A DNA stretch of 64,000 nt from Agarivorans sp. Alg241-V36 (lineage in GTDB: Bacteria > Pseudomonadota > Gammaproteobacteria > Enterobacterales > Celerinatantimonadaceae), in NCBI RefSeq assembly GCF_900537085.1, contig NZ_UNRE01000009.1:5001-69000 (forward strand), given 5' to 3'. Position numbers and translations under genes: made by a program. How positions within the stretch are numbered: the stretch's first letter is position 1; each line of letters opens with the position of its first letter. The notes under the pieces are model-generated. The model saw only the letters and a list, made by a program, of their open reading frames with translations. It did no database searches and was not told the origin of the DNA. Shown here piece by piece: positions 49,402-58,289 of this stretch.

Positions 49402-51301
49402 GGCTATCTGCAAACGCTCTTAGGTAGGGGGAGAATTCTTCGGCTGGCGCCCAAGCTGCAACAGCCGCTCCCAATACCAACACTTCTTTAGTTATGTATT
49501 TAAGCTGATCTAAATGCTGTTGATTCTCTACGCCGTCTACCAATAACTTCACCCCCAAACGATTAGCAAACATCACCGTGGCAATCAGCATGGGCTGTTT
49601 ATCGCTGGCATTTAGCAGATCCGACATTAGCGATTTCGCCCCGCGCAAGTACTGTACTGGCAGATGATTAAGCAATTCCAAGGGGCACTCTGCACTACCA
49701 AAGTTATCTAGCGACAAACTCACCCCTATACGGCGTAACTCACGAATCGCATCCACACAATCTAACAGCATTTGTTGGTCGCTATCGATAATGTTGATGA
49801 TTAAGCGATGCGGCAATATTCGGCTTTCTATTAAGACTTTGTTCACCAATACCAGCAAGTCGTTATGTAAGGTGGAAGAAGAAATCGACACTGCCAGCTG
49901 CAAATTAGTATTTAAGCCATGCTGCCAACGCTTAAGTTGCTGGGTAGATACGCGTAGTACCCAAGATTCTAGCGCCACCACACAGCCACAAGCGTGGGCA
50001 ACATCAACCAGCTCGGCCTGTTCCACCCAACCATAAACCGGATGCTCCCAGCGCGCTTGAACTTCGGCACCTATCACTTTGTCATTCGCTAAGTCTAAAA
50101 TTGGCTGGTAAAACAAACTCATTTGCTGGTTTTCTAGGGCGTCGCGAAACTGGCTGAGTAAGTGTTGCTCTCGCTCTTTGGCTAATTGCATCTGTCCTTC
50201 AAAAAACTGCCAAGAGCTACAACGCGATTCTTGCTTGGCTTGGTACATTGCTGTATCAGCTTGGCCTAATATACTTAGCCAGTCGTCTTGGCTGTCTAAA
50301 GCAGTGCTAATACCGATACTGGTGCCCACAAAGCACTCTCTGTCTTCCAAAGACATAGGCTTTTCGATCACGTTAATTATACGCTGTGCAAAGCCGGAAC
50401 AGTCTTCTCTAGAGCGCACTCTAGTTTGCACAATGGCAAACTCATCGCCCCCCAAACGCACTGCATAATCACAATGGCGCATTTGCCCATTTAAGCGCTG
50501 CGCCACCACATTTAAAATGCGGTCGCCATATTCGTGGCCATAGCTGTCGTTAATGCTTTTAAAGCCGTTAAGGTCTAGCACCATAATGGCGTAATCACGG
50601 CGATTATTTTCTAGGCTGGCAATAAACTCGCGCAAACCGGCCCGATTAGGTAAACCAGTAAGAACATCGTGGTTAGCAAGATAGCGATTGATATGATTCT
50701 CACGCACTATCATCACAATCAGAATGGAACCACTAATTAGCAGCGCACCAATGGCAAAAGACAAAAATAGCTGCAATTGCAGTAACCTAAAGTCGGTTTT
50801 CTTATCAAATTCGCTATTCCGCTGAAACTCTTTATTCACCAAGGTATTGATGGGAGCCGAATACATGTCTAGCCGCTCAATAACTTGTTCAAATTTTTCG
50901 TGGCTAGGAGGAAGAGCTTGCAGTAAAGGCTCAATTCGTTGTATTTCTTGAAACAGCTCACGCACTAGCTGTCTAGCGGTCTTGATGTTATGAAAGCCCG
51001 CATTTTCTTGGCCTTCTAACAGCACAGGAAAACGGCTCCACAATATGTCATAACGCAGCATTAAATCAGAATGCTTAACTCCGCCAAGGCGATACAGCTG
51101 CAGCGAATTAATAAAACGGCGATGCTCCATTTGCAACTGAACCACCGACCAAGACGTAGAAGACTTAGGCGATTCAAGTAGCTGAATAATTTGCCTTAGT
51201 TGGTAAATACTGATGATCGCACTGACCACAAACAGCGATACCACTAAGGAAATTAAAAACTTTTTATATTTTTGCGGAAGCTGGGTAAGCCAATTCATCA
51301 A
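49391..51301 (-). CDS. Membrane GGDEF protein with degenerate EAL domain
   Basis: A 636-residue inner-membrane signalling protein. Membrane helices at about 15-33 and 182-200 flank a periplasmic helical sensor. The GGDEF domain (about 210-360) has an intact RLGGDEFA motif (284-288) and the inhibitory RxxD site five residues before it (RHCD), so it is probably an active, feedback-controlled diguanylate cyclase. The EAL-type domain (about 375-630) looks inactive: EAL is EVQ (413-415), the DDFG aspartates are DN, and the KID lysine is replaced. It is 9 bp downstream of a periplasmic molybdopterin-domain-like gene. Confidence 0.9.
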   Translation of the reverse strand: MMNWLTQLPQKYKKFLISLVVSLFVVSAIISIYQLRQIIQLLESPKSSTSWSVVQLQMEHRRFINSLQLYRLGGVKHSDLMLRYDILWSRFPVLLEGQENAGFHNIKTARQLVRELFQEIQRIEPLLQALPPSHEKFEQVIERLDMYSAPINTLVNKEFQRNSEFDKKTDFRLLQLQLFLSFAIGALLISGSILIVMIVRENHINRYLANHDVLTGLPNRAGLREFIASLENNRRDYAIMVLDLNGFKSINDSYGHEYGDRILNVVAQRLNGQMRHCDYAVRLGGDEFAIVQTRVRSREDCSGFAQRIINVIEKPMSLEDRECFVGTSIGISTALDSQDDWLSILGQADTAMYQAKQESRCSSWQFFEGQMQLAKEREQHLLSQFRDALENQQMSLFYQPILDLANDKVIGAEVQARWEHPVYGWVEQAELVDVAHACGCVVALESWVLRVSTQQLKRWQHGLNTNLQLAVSISSSTLHNDLLVLVNKVLIESRILPHRLIINIIDSDQQMLLDCVDAIRELRRIGVSLSLDNFGSAECPLELLNHLPVQYLRGAKSLMSDLLNASDKQPMLIATVMFANRLGVKLLVDGVENQQHLDQLKYITKEVLVLGAAVAAWAPAEEFSPYLRAFADSPSE

Positions 51302-51310
51302 TAGCTAGGC

Positions 51311-51802
51311 TCACTTAACAATAATGCTGCGTAATTGCCAAATCATAAAATCGTTATAGGGCATTTGCAGTAATTCGGGGTGGTCATCAATTGGTAGCAT
51401 TAACCACAATGGGCCTTTATCACGCACCCGCATCGGGCGGTCGTTATCAGACCAAGCCAAAATAGGATCAAATTTCTCAATCTCGGAGAAATCTATTTCA
51501 ACCTCATAATTATTTAAGGCTACCAAAGTCAGTTTACTCGATTGCGCGCCAGCTAAGGCTAATACTTCGGCTACTTTTGGGCCTTTGTAGTGATGGCGGG
51601 TTTCAACCCAAGGGTGGCGGGTAACAATAGTATGTTGTGGTAAGGCCTGTAGCATCTTTAGGTCAAAGTCTGCTGCACCTTGGTTGTTACCATGCTGAAT
51701 AAGGCCAGCAATGGTTAATATGGGTTCGTCTTGTGGTGTTGCTAATTCTGCCGAGCTGAATGAGCAACATAGCAATAAACTAAATGCTAACAAAAATCGC
51801 AT
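51311..51802 (-). CDS. Periplasmic molybdopterin-binding-domain-like protein
   Basis: 163 residues with a signal peptide (LLAFSLLLCCSFSSA) and a fold resembling the oxidoreductase molybdopterin-binding (SUOX) domain: LTIAGLI near the N-terminus, then YKGPKVAEVLALAGA, VRDKGPLWLMLPID and WQLRSIIVK. The mature protein has no cysteine, so the usual Mo-coordinating Cys is absent. It is first in a two-gene operon with a membrane GGDEF protein, suggesting a ligand- or redox-sensing periplasmic partner rather than an enzyme. That role is inference. Confidence 0.72.
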   Translation of the reverse strand: MRFLLAFSLLLCCSFSSAELATPQDEPILTIAGLIQHGNNQGAADFDLKMLQALPQHTIVTRHPWVETRHHYKGPKVAEVLALAGAQSSKLTLVALNNYEVEIDFSEIEKFDPILAWSDNDRPMRVRDKGPLWLMLPIDDHPELLQMPYNDFMIWQLRSIIVK

Positions 51803-51910
51803 AACTCGTTCTCCTTAACGTGGTTAGCTGCGCTTAACTGTATCGTTCAATCCTAAACCATAGCGCATTTGTTGCAGTTACATCTTGAGTATGCGTGAGT
51901 TTTAGCGAAT

Positions 51911-51943
51911 AAAAAAGGGCAAGCTAAAAAGCTTACCTTTTTT
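51911..51943 (-). terminator. Terminator after the phospholipase D-family gene
   Basis: aaaaaagg-gcaagct / agctta-cctttttt forms a hairpin with a small bulge and T6 on either strand. It most likely ends the leftward PLD gene (stop at 52086), about 140 bp away. Confidence 0.7.
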
Positions 51944-52085
51944 AGGTGTATTGAACTTGCAGCAAATGCCCCGCACAGAACTCGATTTCAAAAATATTGG
52001 GGCAACAAGCAATAACTAGCACTAACTAAAGAACTGATACAAAACATCAAAGTCCTTATTATTTGTTATCTCTTCTACGCCAAGG

Positions 52086-53855
52086 CTAAAACTGGTAAAT
52101 CAGTCCGGTGTCATGCAAACGTTTAAAAATTCTGCGTTGCTTTTCCGTGGTTCGTCCCTTGCGGCCGCCCTGTTCACGAATAAGCTGACGCATTTCCAGC
52201 CACTCTTCACTTCCCCAACGAACCGACTGTGACTTAAGCAACTCAAACTCGCGTTCCAGCTCTTCGACAAAGGCTTCACTTTTCAAGAAGAAACCCACCT
52301 CGTTGTTATACAGCAATGAGCGATAATCAAAATTGGTTGTGCCAACAAAAGCGCCGTCGTCAAATAACATAAACTTAGCGTGCAGTTTGCCGTAGTGTTT
52401 GCTACCACCTAGCTCATCTGCATCTGGCCCTCCTAATTGATAGAAGGTAATTCGCGGATGATTAATCAGCTTTTGCCAAGCCTCGGAATTTAAGAACTCT
52501 GGGTTCTCTTCGTTTTTAGAGAGGTCTTCATCTAACCACTGCTCACGTATTTCGTCACTCATGAGCACTGTGGGTACTGTGCTCATATCAATAACCGCTT
52601 GAGTAAAGAAGTTATCGCTGCTCAGCACCGAGTTAGTTAATACTTCAATGGTAGAACCTGGATTTTCCGCCAACCACATCTCGGCAACATTTAGCTCACG
52701 CTCGATTTTACCTTCATCTTTAAGCAAATCAGACTGCAGAAATAAGTAAGGAGATACAATGCGTACTTTCTTAATGCCTTTTTCTTCAATCGTCATTCTG
52801 GCTAAAAGGCCGCTAATTGAATTTACGTTAGCCAATTTGTTCGCACTGTAATTTGACACTACTTCGGAAGAATCGGCGTTAAGGTTATCTAGCTCATGGG
52901 CGAAACGGGTCTGGGTTTCTATAAAGCCTTCGGTTAAATACTCTTCAATATTCTGATAACGCTCAGTAAACTCAGGCGTGGCTTTAAGCCTCGCTAATTC
53001 ATCAAGAGAGCGCTGCATGCGTTCAGTGTATGGGAATATAGTTGAAAGCTTTTTATTGCCTGGTTTGGAAAACAATACCGAGAAGTAATACTCGGTGAGT
53101 TGCCCTGGCGAGCTGTGAATATCGGCATCGGCCATTGGCCGAACTAAAATCTCTAAGTCGCGGAAAGCGTGTAAGTCTCGCTCTCCGTCTTCATCTAAGC
53201 CGTAATAATGCAAAGACACGTTGCGGCCACCGGTCATCACCCAAGCTTTTTCCGGTATCGCGCCATCAATAACCAGCAGCTTATCGTGAGAACGATTATT
53301 CGCTTTACCTCCAGCAGCAGTTAGGGCATTAAAGACAACGGCTTGAACTCGCGCTTGTTGGGTACTTATTTCACCAGCGCGGGTTTTCACAAACCCGGCT
53401 TGCTTAGCACACTCTATTAAGCCTTTTAGATCGCCGTGTTCCATACTTAGCGAGCCTAAACTATCTACCATTATTCGTACATCTACACCTCGTTTAACCG
53501 CTTGGCACAGCGCTCCTAAGATCGCATCGCCAGTTAAGTCTGGGGTAAAAATGTAATAGGTAAGGTCGATGCTGTGTTCAGCCTGTTCGATAAGGTGAAT
53601 TTTGGTGGCGAGGCTACGAATCGCGTCATCAGTTGAGGTACCGACCACTTTCACTAAGGCATCTTGAACAGGAATTTTAGACTCACTGGCCAGCTTAATG
53701 TAATCACGCTCGAGTTCATCCTTGTCACGCCAGCGTCGATCTTCCATCTGCTTGCTTGTCCAAGCATCTTCAACGGCTTGGCTTGGCGGTACTGGGCTAG
53801 TCGAACAGGCCGCTAAGCTCAACACTGCAAGTAAAGGCAGCAACTTCCATATCAT
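52086..53855 (-). CDS. Phospholipase D-family lipoprotein (cardiolipin synthase C-like)
   Basis: 589 residues. The lipobox LSLAACS near residue 17 predicts a lipid-anchored envelope protein. Two PLD active sites are present: SHDKLLVIDG with downstream GGRN, and LHAKFMLFDDGAFVGTTNFDYRS. The layout resembles ClsC/YmdC, which makes cardiolipin from phosphatidylethanolamine and phosphatidylglycerol. It is over 100 residues longer than ClsC (about 473), with an added helical insertion around 270-340. Substrate not certain. Confidence 0.85.
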   Translation of the reverse strand: MIWKLLPLLAVLSLAACSTSPVPPSQAVEDAWTSKQMEDRRWRDKDELERDYIKLASESKIPVQDALVKVVGTSTDDAIRSLATKIHLIEQAEHSIDLTYYIFTPDLTGDAILGALCQAVKRGVDVRIMVDSLGSLSMEHGDLKGLIECAKQAGFVKTRAGEISTQQARVQAVVFNALTAAGGKANNRSHDKLLVIDGAIPEKAWVMTGGRNVSLHYYGLDEDGERDLHAFRDLEILVRPMADADIHSSPGQLTEYYFSVLFSKPGNKKLSTIFPYTERMQRSLDELARLKATPEFTERYQNIEEYLTEGFIETQTRFAHELDNLNADSSEVVSNYSANKLANVNSISGLLARMTIEEKGIKKVRIVSPYLFLQSDLLKDEGKIERELNVAEMWLAENPGSTIEVLTNSVLSSDNFFTQAVIDMSTVPTVLMSDEIREQWLDEDLSKNEENPEFLNSEAWQKLINHPRITFYQLGGPDADELGGSKHYGKLHAKFMLFDDGAFVGTTNFDYRSLLYNNEVGFFLKSEAFVEELEREFELLKSQSVRWGSEEWLEMRQLIREQGGRKGRTTEKQRRIFKRLHDTGLIYQF

Positions 53856-54250
53856 TATTCATTCCCTCTTTTTCTTATTCGGCTCAAGGCAACAAGCCAA
53901 GCTCTTCCTAAGCTTAATAATGCTAGCGTTTTATGGTGCGCTCAAACTAGCTTATTAGATATCAAACAAAGAAGATAATTTGAAAGCTAGTATGTCGATT
54001 TTTCAGGCGATAGCAAACGGTAACTGAATATTTACTATATTAAAAATAGCCTATTAAATCTGTTTTCCGCTTTAGCAATTAGTATGTAGCAAAGCATTAA
54101 TAAGAGGTACAGATAACTCTCAAGTAGCAAGCTGTAATGGTTTGATTTAATTGAAAACTAGTTCAGGTAACCTGCAATATAGGCTAAGCCCACAGCTAAA
54201 TAAGCCTTGATAATACTCAATCAAAACCTCAAGAAAAAGCGGTTTGCTCA
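53856..54250. other. Intergenic region, AT-rich
   Basis: 395 bp between two leftward genes. It must hold the promoter of the PLD-family gene on its left side, but I see no -35/-10 pair worth naming. No coding frame, tRNA or clear terminator is apparent. Confidence 0.5.
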
Positions 54251-55174
54251 CTACTTAATAATGCTCTCGCTACTTGTCATAATGAAGCAATCTCGGCCAG
54301 ACTCTTTCGCTTTGTACAGAGCCTGATCTGCTAGTCTGATTAAGTCGGTTTGGTTTATAGAATCTACCGGATAAACAGCGCCGCCAATACTTACGGTAAT
54401 GTTGGTAGAAACACCATCGTGAGTAAACTCTTGCTGCCGCACCACTTCCAGTAAGCGCTTACCTATTTCAATGGTTTTTTCGGTGTTGGTTTCTGGCAAT
54501 ACCATCACAAACTCTTCACCGCCATAACGAAAAATATTGGTGGTTTCGGTTTGTTCAGCTTTAAGCAGCTCAGCAAACCAACGTAGTAAGTGATCGCCAA
54601 ACTGATGGCCAAAGTTATCGTTAATCTTCTTAAAGTAGTCAATATCCAAAAACAACACGCCAAGATGGTGGCTATGTTCTTGCGCACTGCTAATTTCGGC
54701 GTCAACAAATTGATAGAAGGGGCGCATGTTATAAAGGCCTGTAAGAGGGTCTCGCACTGCAAGCTCCTCCAACTGATCCATTAACTCTAGGTTCTTTATA
54801 CGCAGCGAACGCTTTTCGATGGCTCGATTCACAGAGTTAAGCATCACATCTAAATCTTCTACCGGTTTAAGTAGATAGTCGTAAGCGCCGGCTCTTAAAC
54901 AGTCAATAGCGGTGAGTTCATCACTTTGTCCGGTAAGAATAATTGTATCTACTTCACTATCGGTTTGTTTTATGGCTTTGAGCAGCTCAACACCGGTCAT
55001 TGTCGGCATGCGCACATCGGTGATCACTAAATCGACTTCTTGACTCATAAAAGACTCAAACGCCGCTTCGCCATTTTCAGCTTGCACAACTGTATAGCCT
55101 TCATCTTCAAGAAGCTCGGCTAATATTTCTCTAATTTCTGGCTCGTCATCGACGAGTAATATTTTTTCAGTCAT
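54251..55174 (-). CDS. Response regulator with diguanylate cyclase output (REC-GGDEF)
   Basis: 307 residues. The receiver domain (1-120) has the acidic pocket VDDE, the phospho-acceptor Asp53 in ITDVRMP and Lys103 in LLKP. The GGDEF domain (about 140-300) has RYGGEEF (218-222), an accepted active variant. The RxxD inhibitory site is absent, so c-di-GMP feedback may be lost. It starts 17 bp after the histidine kinase gene and is its likely partner. Confidence 0.93.
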   Translation of the reverse strand: MTEKILLVDDEPEIREILAELLEDEGYTVVQAENGEAAFESFMSQEVDLVITDVRMPTMTGVELLKAIKQTDSEVDTIILTGQSDELTAIDCLRAGAYDYLLKPVEDLDVMLNSVNRAIEKRSLRIKNLELMDQLEELAVRDPLTGLYNMRPFYQFVDAEISSAQEHSHHLGVLFLDIDYFKKINDNFGHQFGDHLLRWFAELLKAEQTETTNIFRYGGEEFVMVLPETNTEKTIEIGKRLLEVVRQQEFTHDGVSTNITVSIGGAVYPVDSINQTDLIRLADQALYKAKESGRDCFIMTSSESIIK

Positions 55175-55191
55175 ATTTATATTCTCGAGGT

Positions 55192-57417
55192 TTAGCCTTG
55201 CAAGCTGCTTGTTTTAACCAGAGGTAGACACACATACATTCTCGTTCCGCTGTCACTATCACTAAGCACCTTAATACTGCCCTTGTGGTCGCTAACAATA
55301 CCGTAAGAGATTGATAAACCTAGGCCAGTACCTTTGCCTTCTTCCTTGGTTGTATAAAACGGGTCAAACATCCTAGATTGCACATCAACAGGAATACCGT
55401 CACCATTATCGCTGACTTCAATTTCTACCCCTTGCTCATCTTCTGTTAAGCGAGTAGCCAGAGTTAATAGTTTATTGTCACTGCTGCTGGTGTTCATCGC
55501 ATCGCGCGCATTACTAATCAAATTAAGCAGCACTTGCTCAAGTTGATTAGCATCCCCCTTAACCCAAAGCGCTGTATCTGAGAGTTGCACTGTAATACTA
55601 ATACCACGCAGTTTAAGCTGCTCGCCCACCATCAAAATACTGTTGTTCACTACACTGTTAACATCCACTTCAATAAACTCTGTAGAAGAGTGGCGCGAGA
55701 AGGTTCTTAAGTGGTCGATTATTTTCATCATTCGTTTTGAATTACTCAGCACTGAGCCTACGAACTTGTGCAGCTTTTCATCATCGAGCGTCCCTTTGTT
55801 AATTCTACGCTCAAGCAATTGTCCACCATTTCTAATTATCATCAGAGGTTGGTTGAGCTCGTGGGCGACACCTGCCGACAGTTCACCAATTGACGCCAGC
55901 TTACTGGTTTGAATAAGTTGGGATTGGGTAGTTTTAAGCTCAGCATTGGATTGCTCAAGTTCTGTTTGCGCGTGTTTTAGCTGTTGAATATCGGAAGCTA
56001 CACAGATAATACCGCTCGCTTCTCCGCTAGCATTAAGTAGCTGTGAGCTTGAAAGCATTACCGGCAACAAAGCGCCGGACTTGGCCACATAAGAGCACTC
56101 TGTTCGATATTTTTTATTGCTACTATTGGCAGTACGCTCGAATAACTCGTCAATGTTTGGCAACAATAACGACAAGTGCTGGCCAATCAATTCTTCGCGT
56201 CGGTAATTAGAGGCCGCTAGGGCCTCATCGTTAACCACTTCAATCACCCCGGCTGATGACGCCACAATCAAGCTTTCGGTCATACTCGCTAAAAGGTTAT
56301 CAACATAATCTTTAGACACCGTGGTTTGGCGCAGAGTACTAGTCATTTGGTTAAAGTTATTACTTAGCTGGCCAAACTCATCACTGCCGTAAATTTTGGT
56401 CTCATGCTCTAAATCGCCATTGGCAATTATTTGCGTCGAGTAAACCAAGCCTGCTAAACGGTTGGAAACGGATTGTCGGATTTGCTTATAAACGTAAAAG
56501 CTTAGTGCCAAGCCTATGAAGCCCATAAAGGAAATAAAGACCACAAAAGTTTTTACAGACTTGTTCACTGACAAGAAGGCCTGTTCTACTTCGCTGTTTT
56601 GAAGCTCAACAGCGAGATCTAAGGTGTCGAGAATTTGCTCTTCATAGTCTTCTACCAACTCCAAATATTCACTAATCTCTTCATTAATTTGAATAAGCAG
56701 CGAGGCTACATCTACAATCTCTCGCACCCGCTCAGCATCAGTGGCGTTTTCTAGCTCAGCAGCTATTGCTATCAGCGCTTCCGAGGCTTCTTCTAGGCGT
56801 TCTTCGCCATCAATGCCCTGTTCATCAATATCCTCTTCATGGTCGCTCTGCGGAGTGCTCTCATCATCATCATGGTCTTCTTCTTCGCTACTGCTAAGTA
56901 TTGTTAGATAAGTGAGACGAAAGAAATAGTTGAGCTGATTATCGACACTAGGTCCCCAAAGCCCTTCAGCTTGGTTATCGTGTAATTGTTCAAAGCGCTC
57001 GATAAGCTGCTGTTGTTCGGCAGCCAGCTTAAAAATGTTGTTTGCGTAATTTTCAAAGGTTTGCTTATGCTCAAGCATTTCGCGTTTTAAACCGCGCTCG
57101 GCGCTGTCTTGAGCGTGAATATCCCAACGTTCCAGCCATACATCGAAGAGCTCGACTGACTCATGAAACTCTTCAGCTTCGTCCATATCGCCGGTCGCAA
57201 TAAAGCCTTGAATCTCTGCAAATAAGCGCTTAGAAACAGATTTTAATTCGAGGATCGCCACAATGTCGGGCACCGAGTCTTTGGCAACCTCATCAAATTG
57301 ATTCTTAATAAAATTAAAGCCACTCAGAGAAGCGCCCATAAACAAGCAGAAACTAATGAAATAAAGAAGAAAGTTTAAACTTAGTTTTTTGCTTAACGAC
57401 CAATCTTCAAACTTCAC
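55192..57417 (-). CDS. Hybrid-free sensor histidine kinase with HAMP and PAS domains
   Basis: 741 residues. Two membrane helices (about 12-33 and 289-309) enclose a periplasmic helical domain that carries a strongly acidic, His-containing insertion at about 177-210. A HAMP domain (about 310-365), a PAS domain (about 370-480), a short coiled coil, then HisKA with the phospho-acceptor His519 (GVAHELNQPL) follow. The HATPase has NLISNARDAMN and GTGLGLSIS. No receiver domain is attached. Cognate regulator is the adjacent REC-GGDEF gene. Confidence 0.93.
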   Translation of the reverse strand: MKFEDWSLSKKLSLNFLLYFISFCLFMGASLSGFNFIKNQFDEVAKDSVPDIVAILELKSVSKRLFAEIQGFIATGDMDEAEEFHESVELFDVWLERWDIHAQDSAERGLKREMLEHKQTFENYANNIFKLAAEQQQLIERFEQLHDNQAEGLWGPSVDNQLNYFFRLTYLTILSSSEEEDHDDDESTPQSDHEEDIDEQGIDGEERLEEASEALIAIAAELENATDAERVREIVDVASLLIQINEEISEYLELVEDYEEQILDTLDLAVELQNSEVEQAFLSVNKSVKTFVVFISFMGFIGLALSFYVYKQIRQSVSNRLAGLVYSTQIIANGDLEHETKIYGSDEFGQLSNNFNQMTSTLRQTTVSKDYVDNLLASMTESLIVASSAGVIEVVNDEALAASNYRREELIGQHLSLLLPNIDELFERTANSSNKKYRTECSYVAKSGALLPVMLSSSQLLNASGEASGIICVASDIQQLKHAQTELEQSNAELKTTQSQLIQTSKLASIGELSAGVAHELNQPLMIIRNGGQLLERRINKGTLDDEKLHKFVGSVLSNSKRMMKIIDHLRTFSRHSSTEFIEVDVNSVVNNSILMVGEQLKLRGISITVQLSDTALWVKGDANQLEQVLLNLISNARDAMNTSSSDNKLLTLATRLTEDEQGVEIEVSDNGDGIPVDVQSRMFDPFYTTKEEGKGTGLGLSISYGIVSDHKGSIKVLSDSDSGTRMYVCLPLVKTSSLQG

Positions 57418-57455
57418 AGTGTTTTGTTTCCTTTATCGCGATGCTTATTGGCGAA

Positions 57456-57483
57456 AGTATAGTACAAGCCGCCCTGCTTTGAA
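57456..57483 (-). promoter_or_regulatory. Candidate promoter for the kinase/REC-GGDEF operon
   Basis: On the minus strand TATACT (57456-57461) with a weak -35 TTCAAA 16 bp further upstream, ending about 40 bp before the kinase ATG. Sequence match only. Confidence 0.35.
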
Positions 57484-57811
57484 TCACAAATTTAAATAAT
57501 AAAAACAGATGCTTACTGGGTAATATTTAAACTAAATTGTATCAATAAAATGGGATAACAGCCTAGTGACAGGCATTGTTATAGTGCTGAATAACACTGC
57601 TTAGGGTGAGCAAGAACAACACATATTTAAACCAATCTCATTATGCGCCCCTAGAAAGCAATTGGCACATAGAGAGCTGAAAACGTTCAAAGAGGCAAAG
57701 GCTGGATATGTTAAGCGGATAATATAGCTGGGAAACCAATGGTGAGATAGTCGGCAAAGCTGCTCTGATGTTTTAGCCAATGTTCGCCTGTCACTAGCAA
57801 AAGCTAGAACT

Positions 57812-57850
57812 AAAAAAGGGATGCCGTTGTTTACAACTAAGCATCCCTTA
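57812..57850 (-). terminator. Orphan leftward terminator
   Basis: aagggatgc / gcatccctt enclose a further gttgt/aac pairing. On the minus strand the hairpin is followed by six T residues. The nearest leftward coding gene (lacI-type) ends 440 bp away, but the GroEL-like relic ends only 70 bp away. Confidence 0.8.
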
Positions 57851-57919
57851 CTATGTAGACTGGTGTCTAGCGTGGTATTAAGTCATCGCTTTAGCGAGAC
57901 TTAAAGATACACGGCTGGC

Positions 57920-58009
57920 TTACATCATGCCGCCCACCACAATATAAGCAACTGATAATATGGCAAATTTATCCAATTCGCATTTAAGATACCCCAACTT
58001 ATACCCCAC
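57920..58009 (-). pseudogene. Short open segment ending like GroEL (VVGGMM-stop)
   Basis: A 30-codon leftward frame from a GTG near 58009 ends in Val-Val-Gly-Gly-Met-Met-stop, coded by GGCGGCATGATGTAA at its 3' end. GroEL proteins end in Gly-Gly-Met repeats followed by Met, so the last five codons match a groL 3' end. The preceding residues do not look like GroEL. It is followed by an orphan terminator at the place where epmB-groSL synteny would put groL. It may be a residual target-site segment left by integration. Confidence 0.4.
57990..58007. repeat. TACCCC direct repeat beside the groL-like relic
   Basis: taccccaacttatacccc: two TACCCC copies (57990-57995 and 58002-58007) with a 6-nt spacer. 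Such short doublets resemble recombinase-binding arms near integrase att sites, but no integrase gene is visible. Confidence 0.35.
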
Positions 58010-58289
58010 AATGTTCTAGAATATCTAATATTTACATCGCAACGCTCAACTAAAGGTGGTCTAGAGCTCCCAAAATTGAGCAGTTAGGCGTGTTTTTAGA
58101 TTGTTCGCCCAGTTGGTTTTGCACTTAACAGGACACGCTGTAAAAGCCACAGGTAATTACAATAGCAATCTCGCTAATTCAACTATGCATCGTAATGTTC
58201 TTTCGAACCAAATGATGGGCTCAAGAACTTACAGAGATAGCGGCGTTGTTGATCAATTCAGTGCCGATTCAGCCTAGATACACCCGCAC

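Larger units (their letters stand above)
57418..58289. other. 872-bp gene-poor junction region
   Basis: No gene of normal length. From left to right it holds a candidate promoter for the kinase, about 330 bp with nothing recognisable, a strong leftward terminator (57812-57850), a GroEL-like 3'-end relic (57920-58009), a TACCCC direct repeat (57990-58007), and about 280 bp with only short blocked frames. The terminator has no intact gene in front of it, suggesting that the original upstream gene was displaced. Confidence 0.5.

Noticed and set aside
54140-54155. TTGATTTAATTGAA as a third FNR box
   Set aside because: The right half is TTGAA instead of ATCAA, so the inverted symmetry is lost.
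58048-58140. Integron attC-like core sequences (GTTAGGC near 58086, ACTTAAC near 58127)
   Set aside because: The seven-base cores occur, but the intervening sequence does not fold into paired L/R boxes in the right order, and no integrase or cassette gene is nearby.
58010-58289. Possible insertion-sequence remnant
   Set aside because: Short minus-strand frames are present but all are blocked within about 25 codons; no terminal repeats or transposase motifs are recognisable.
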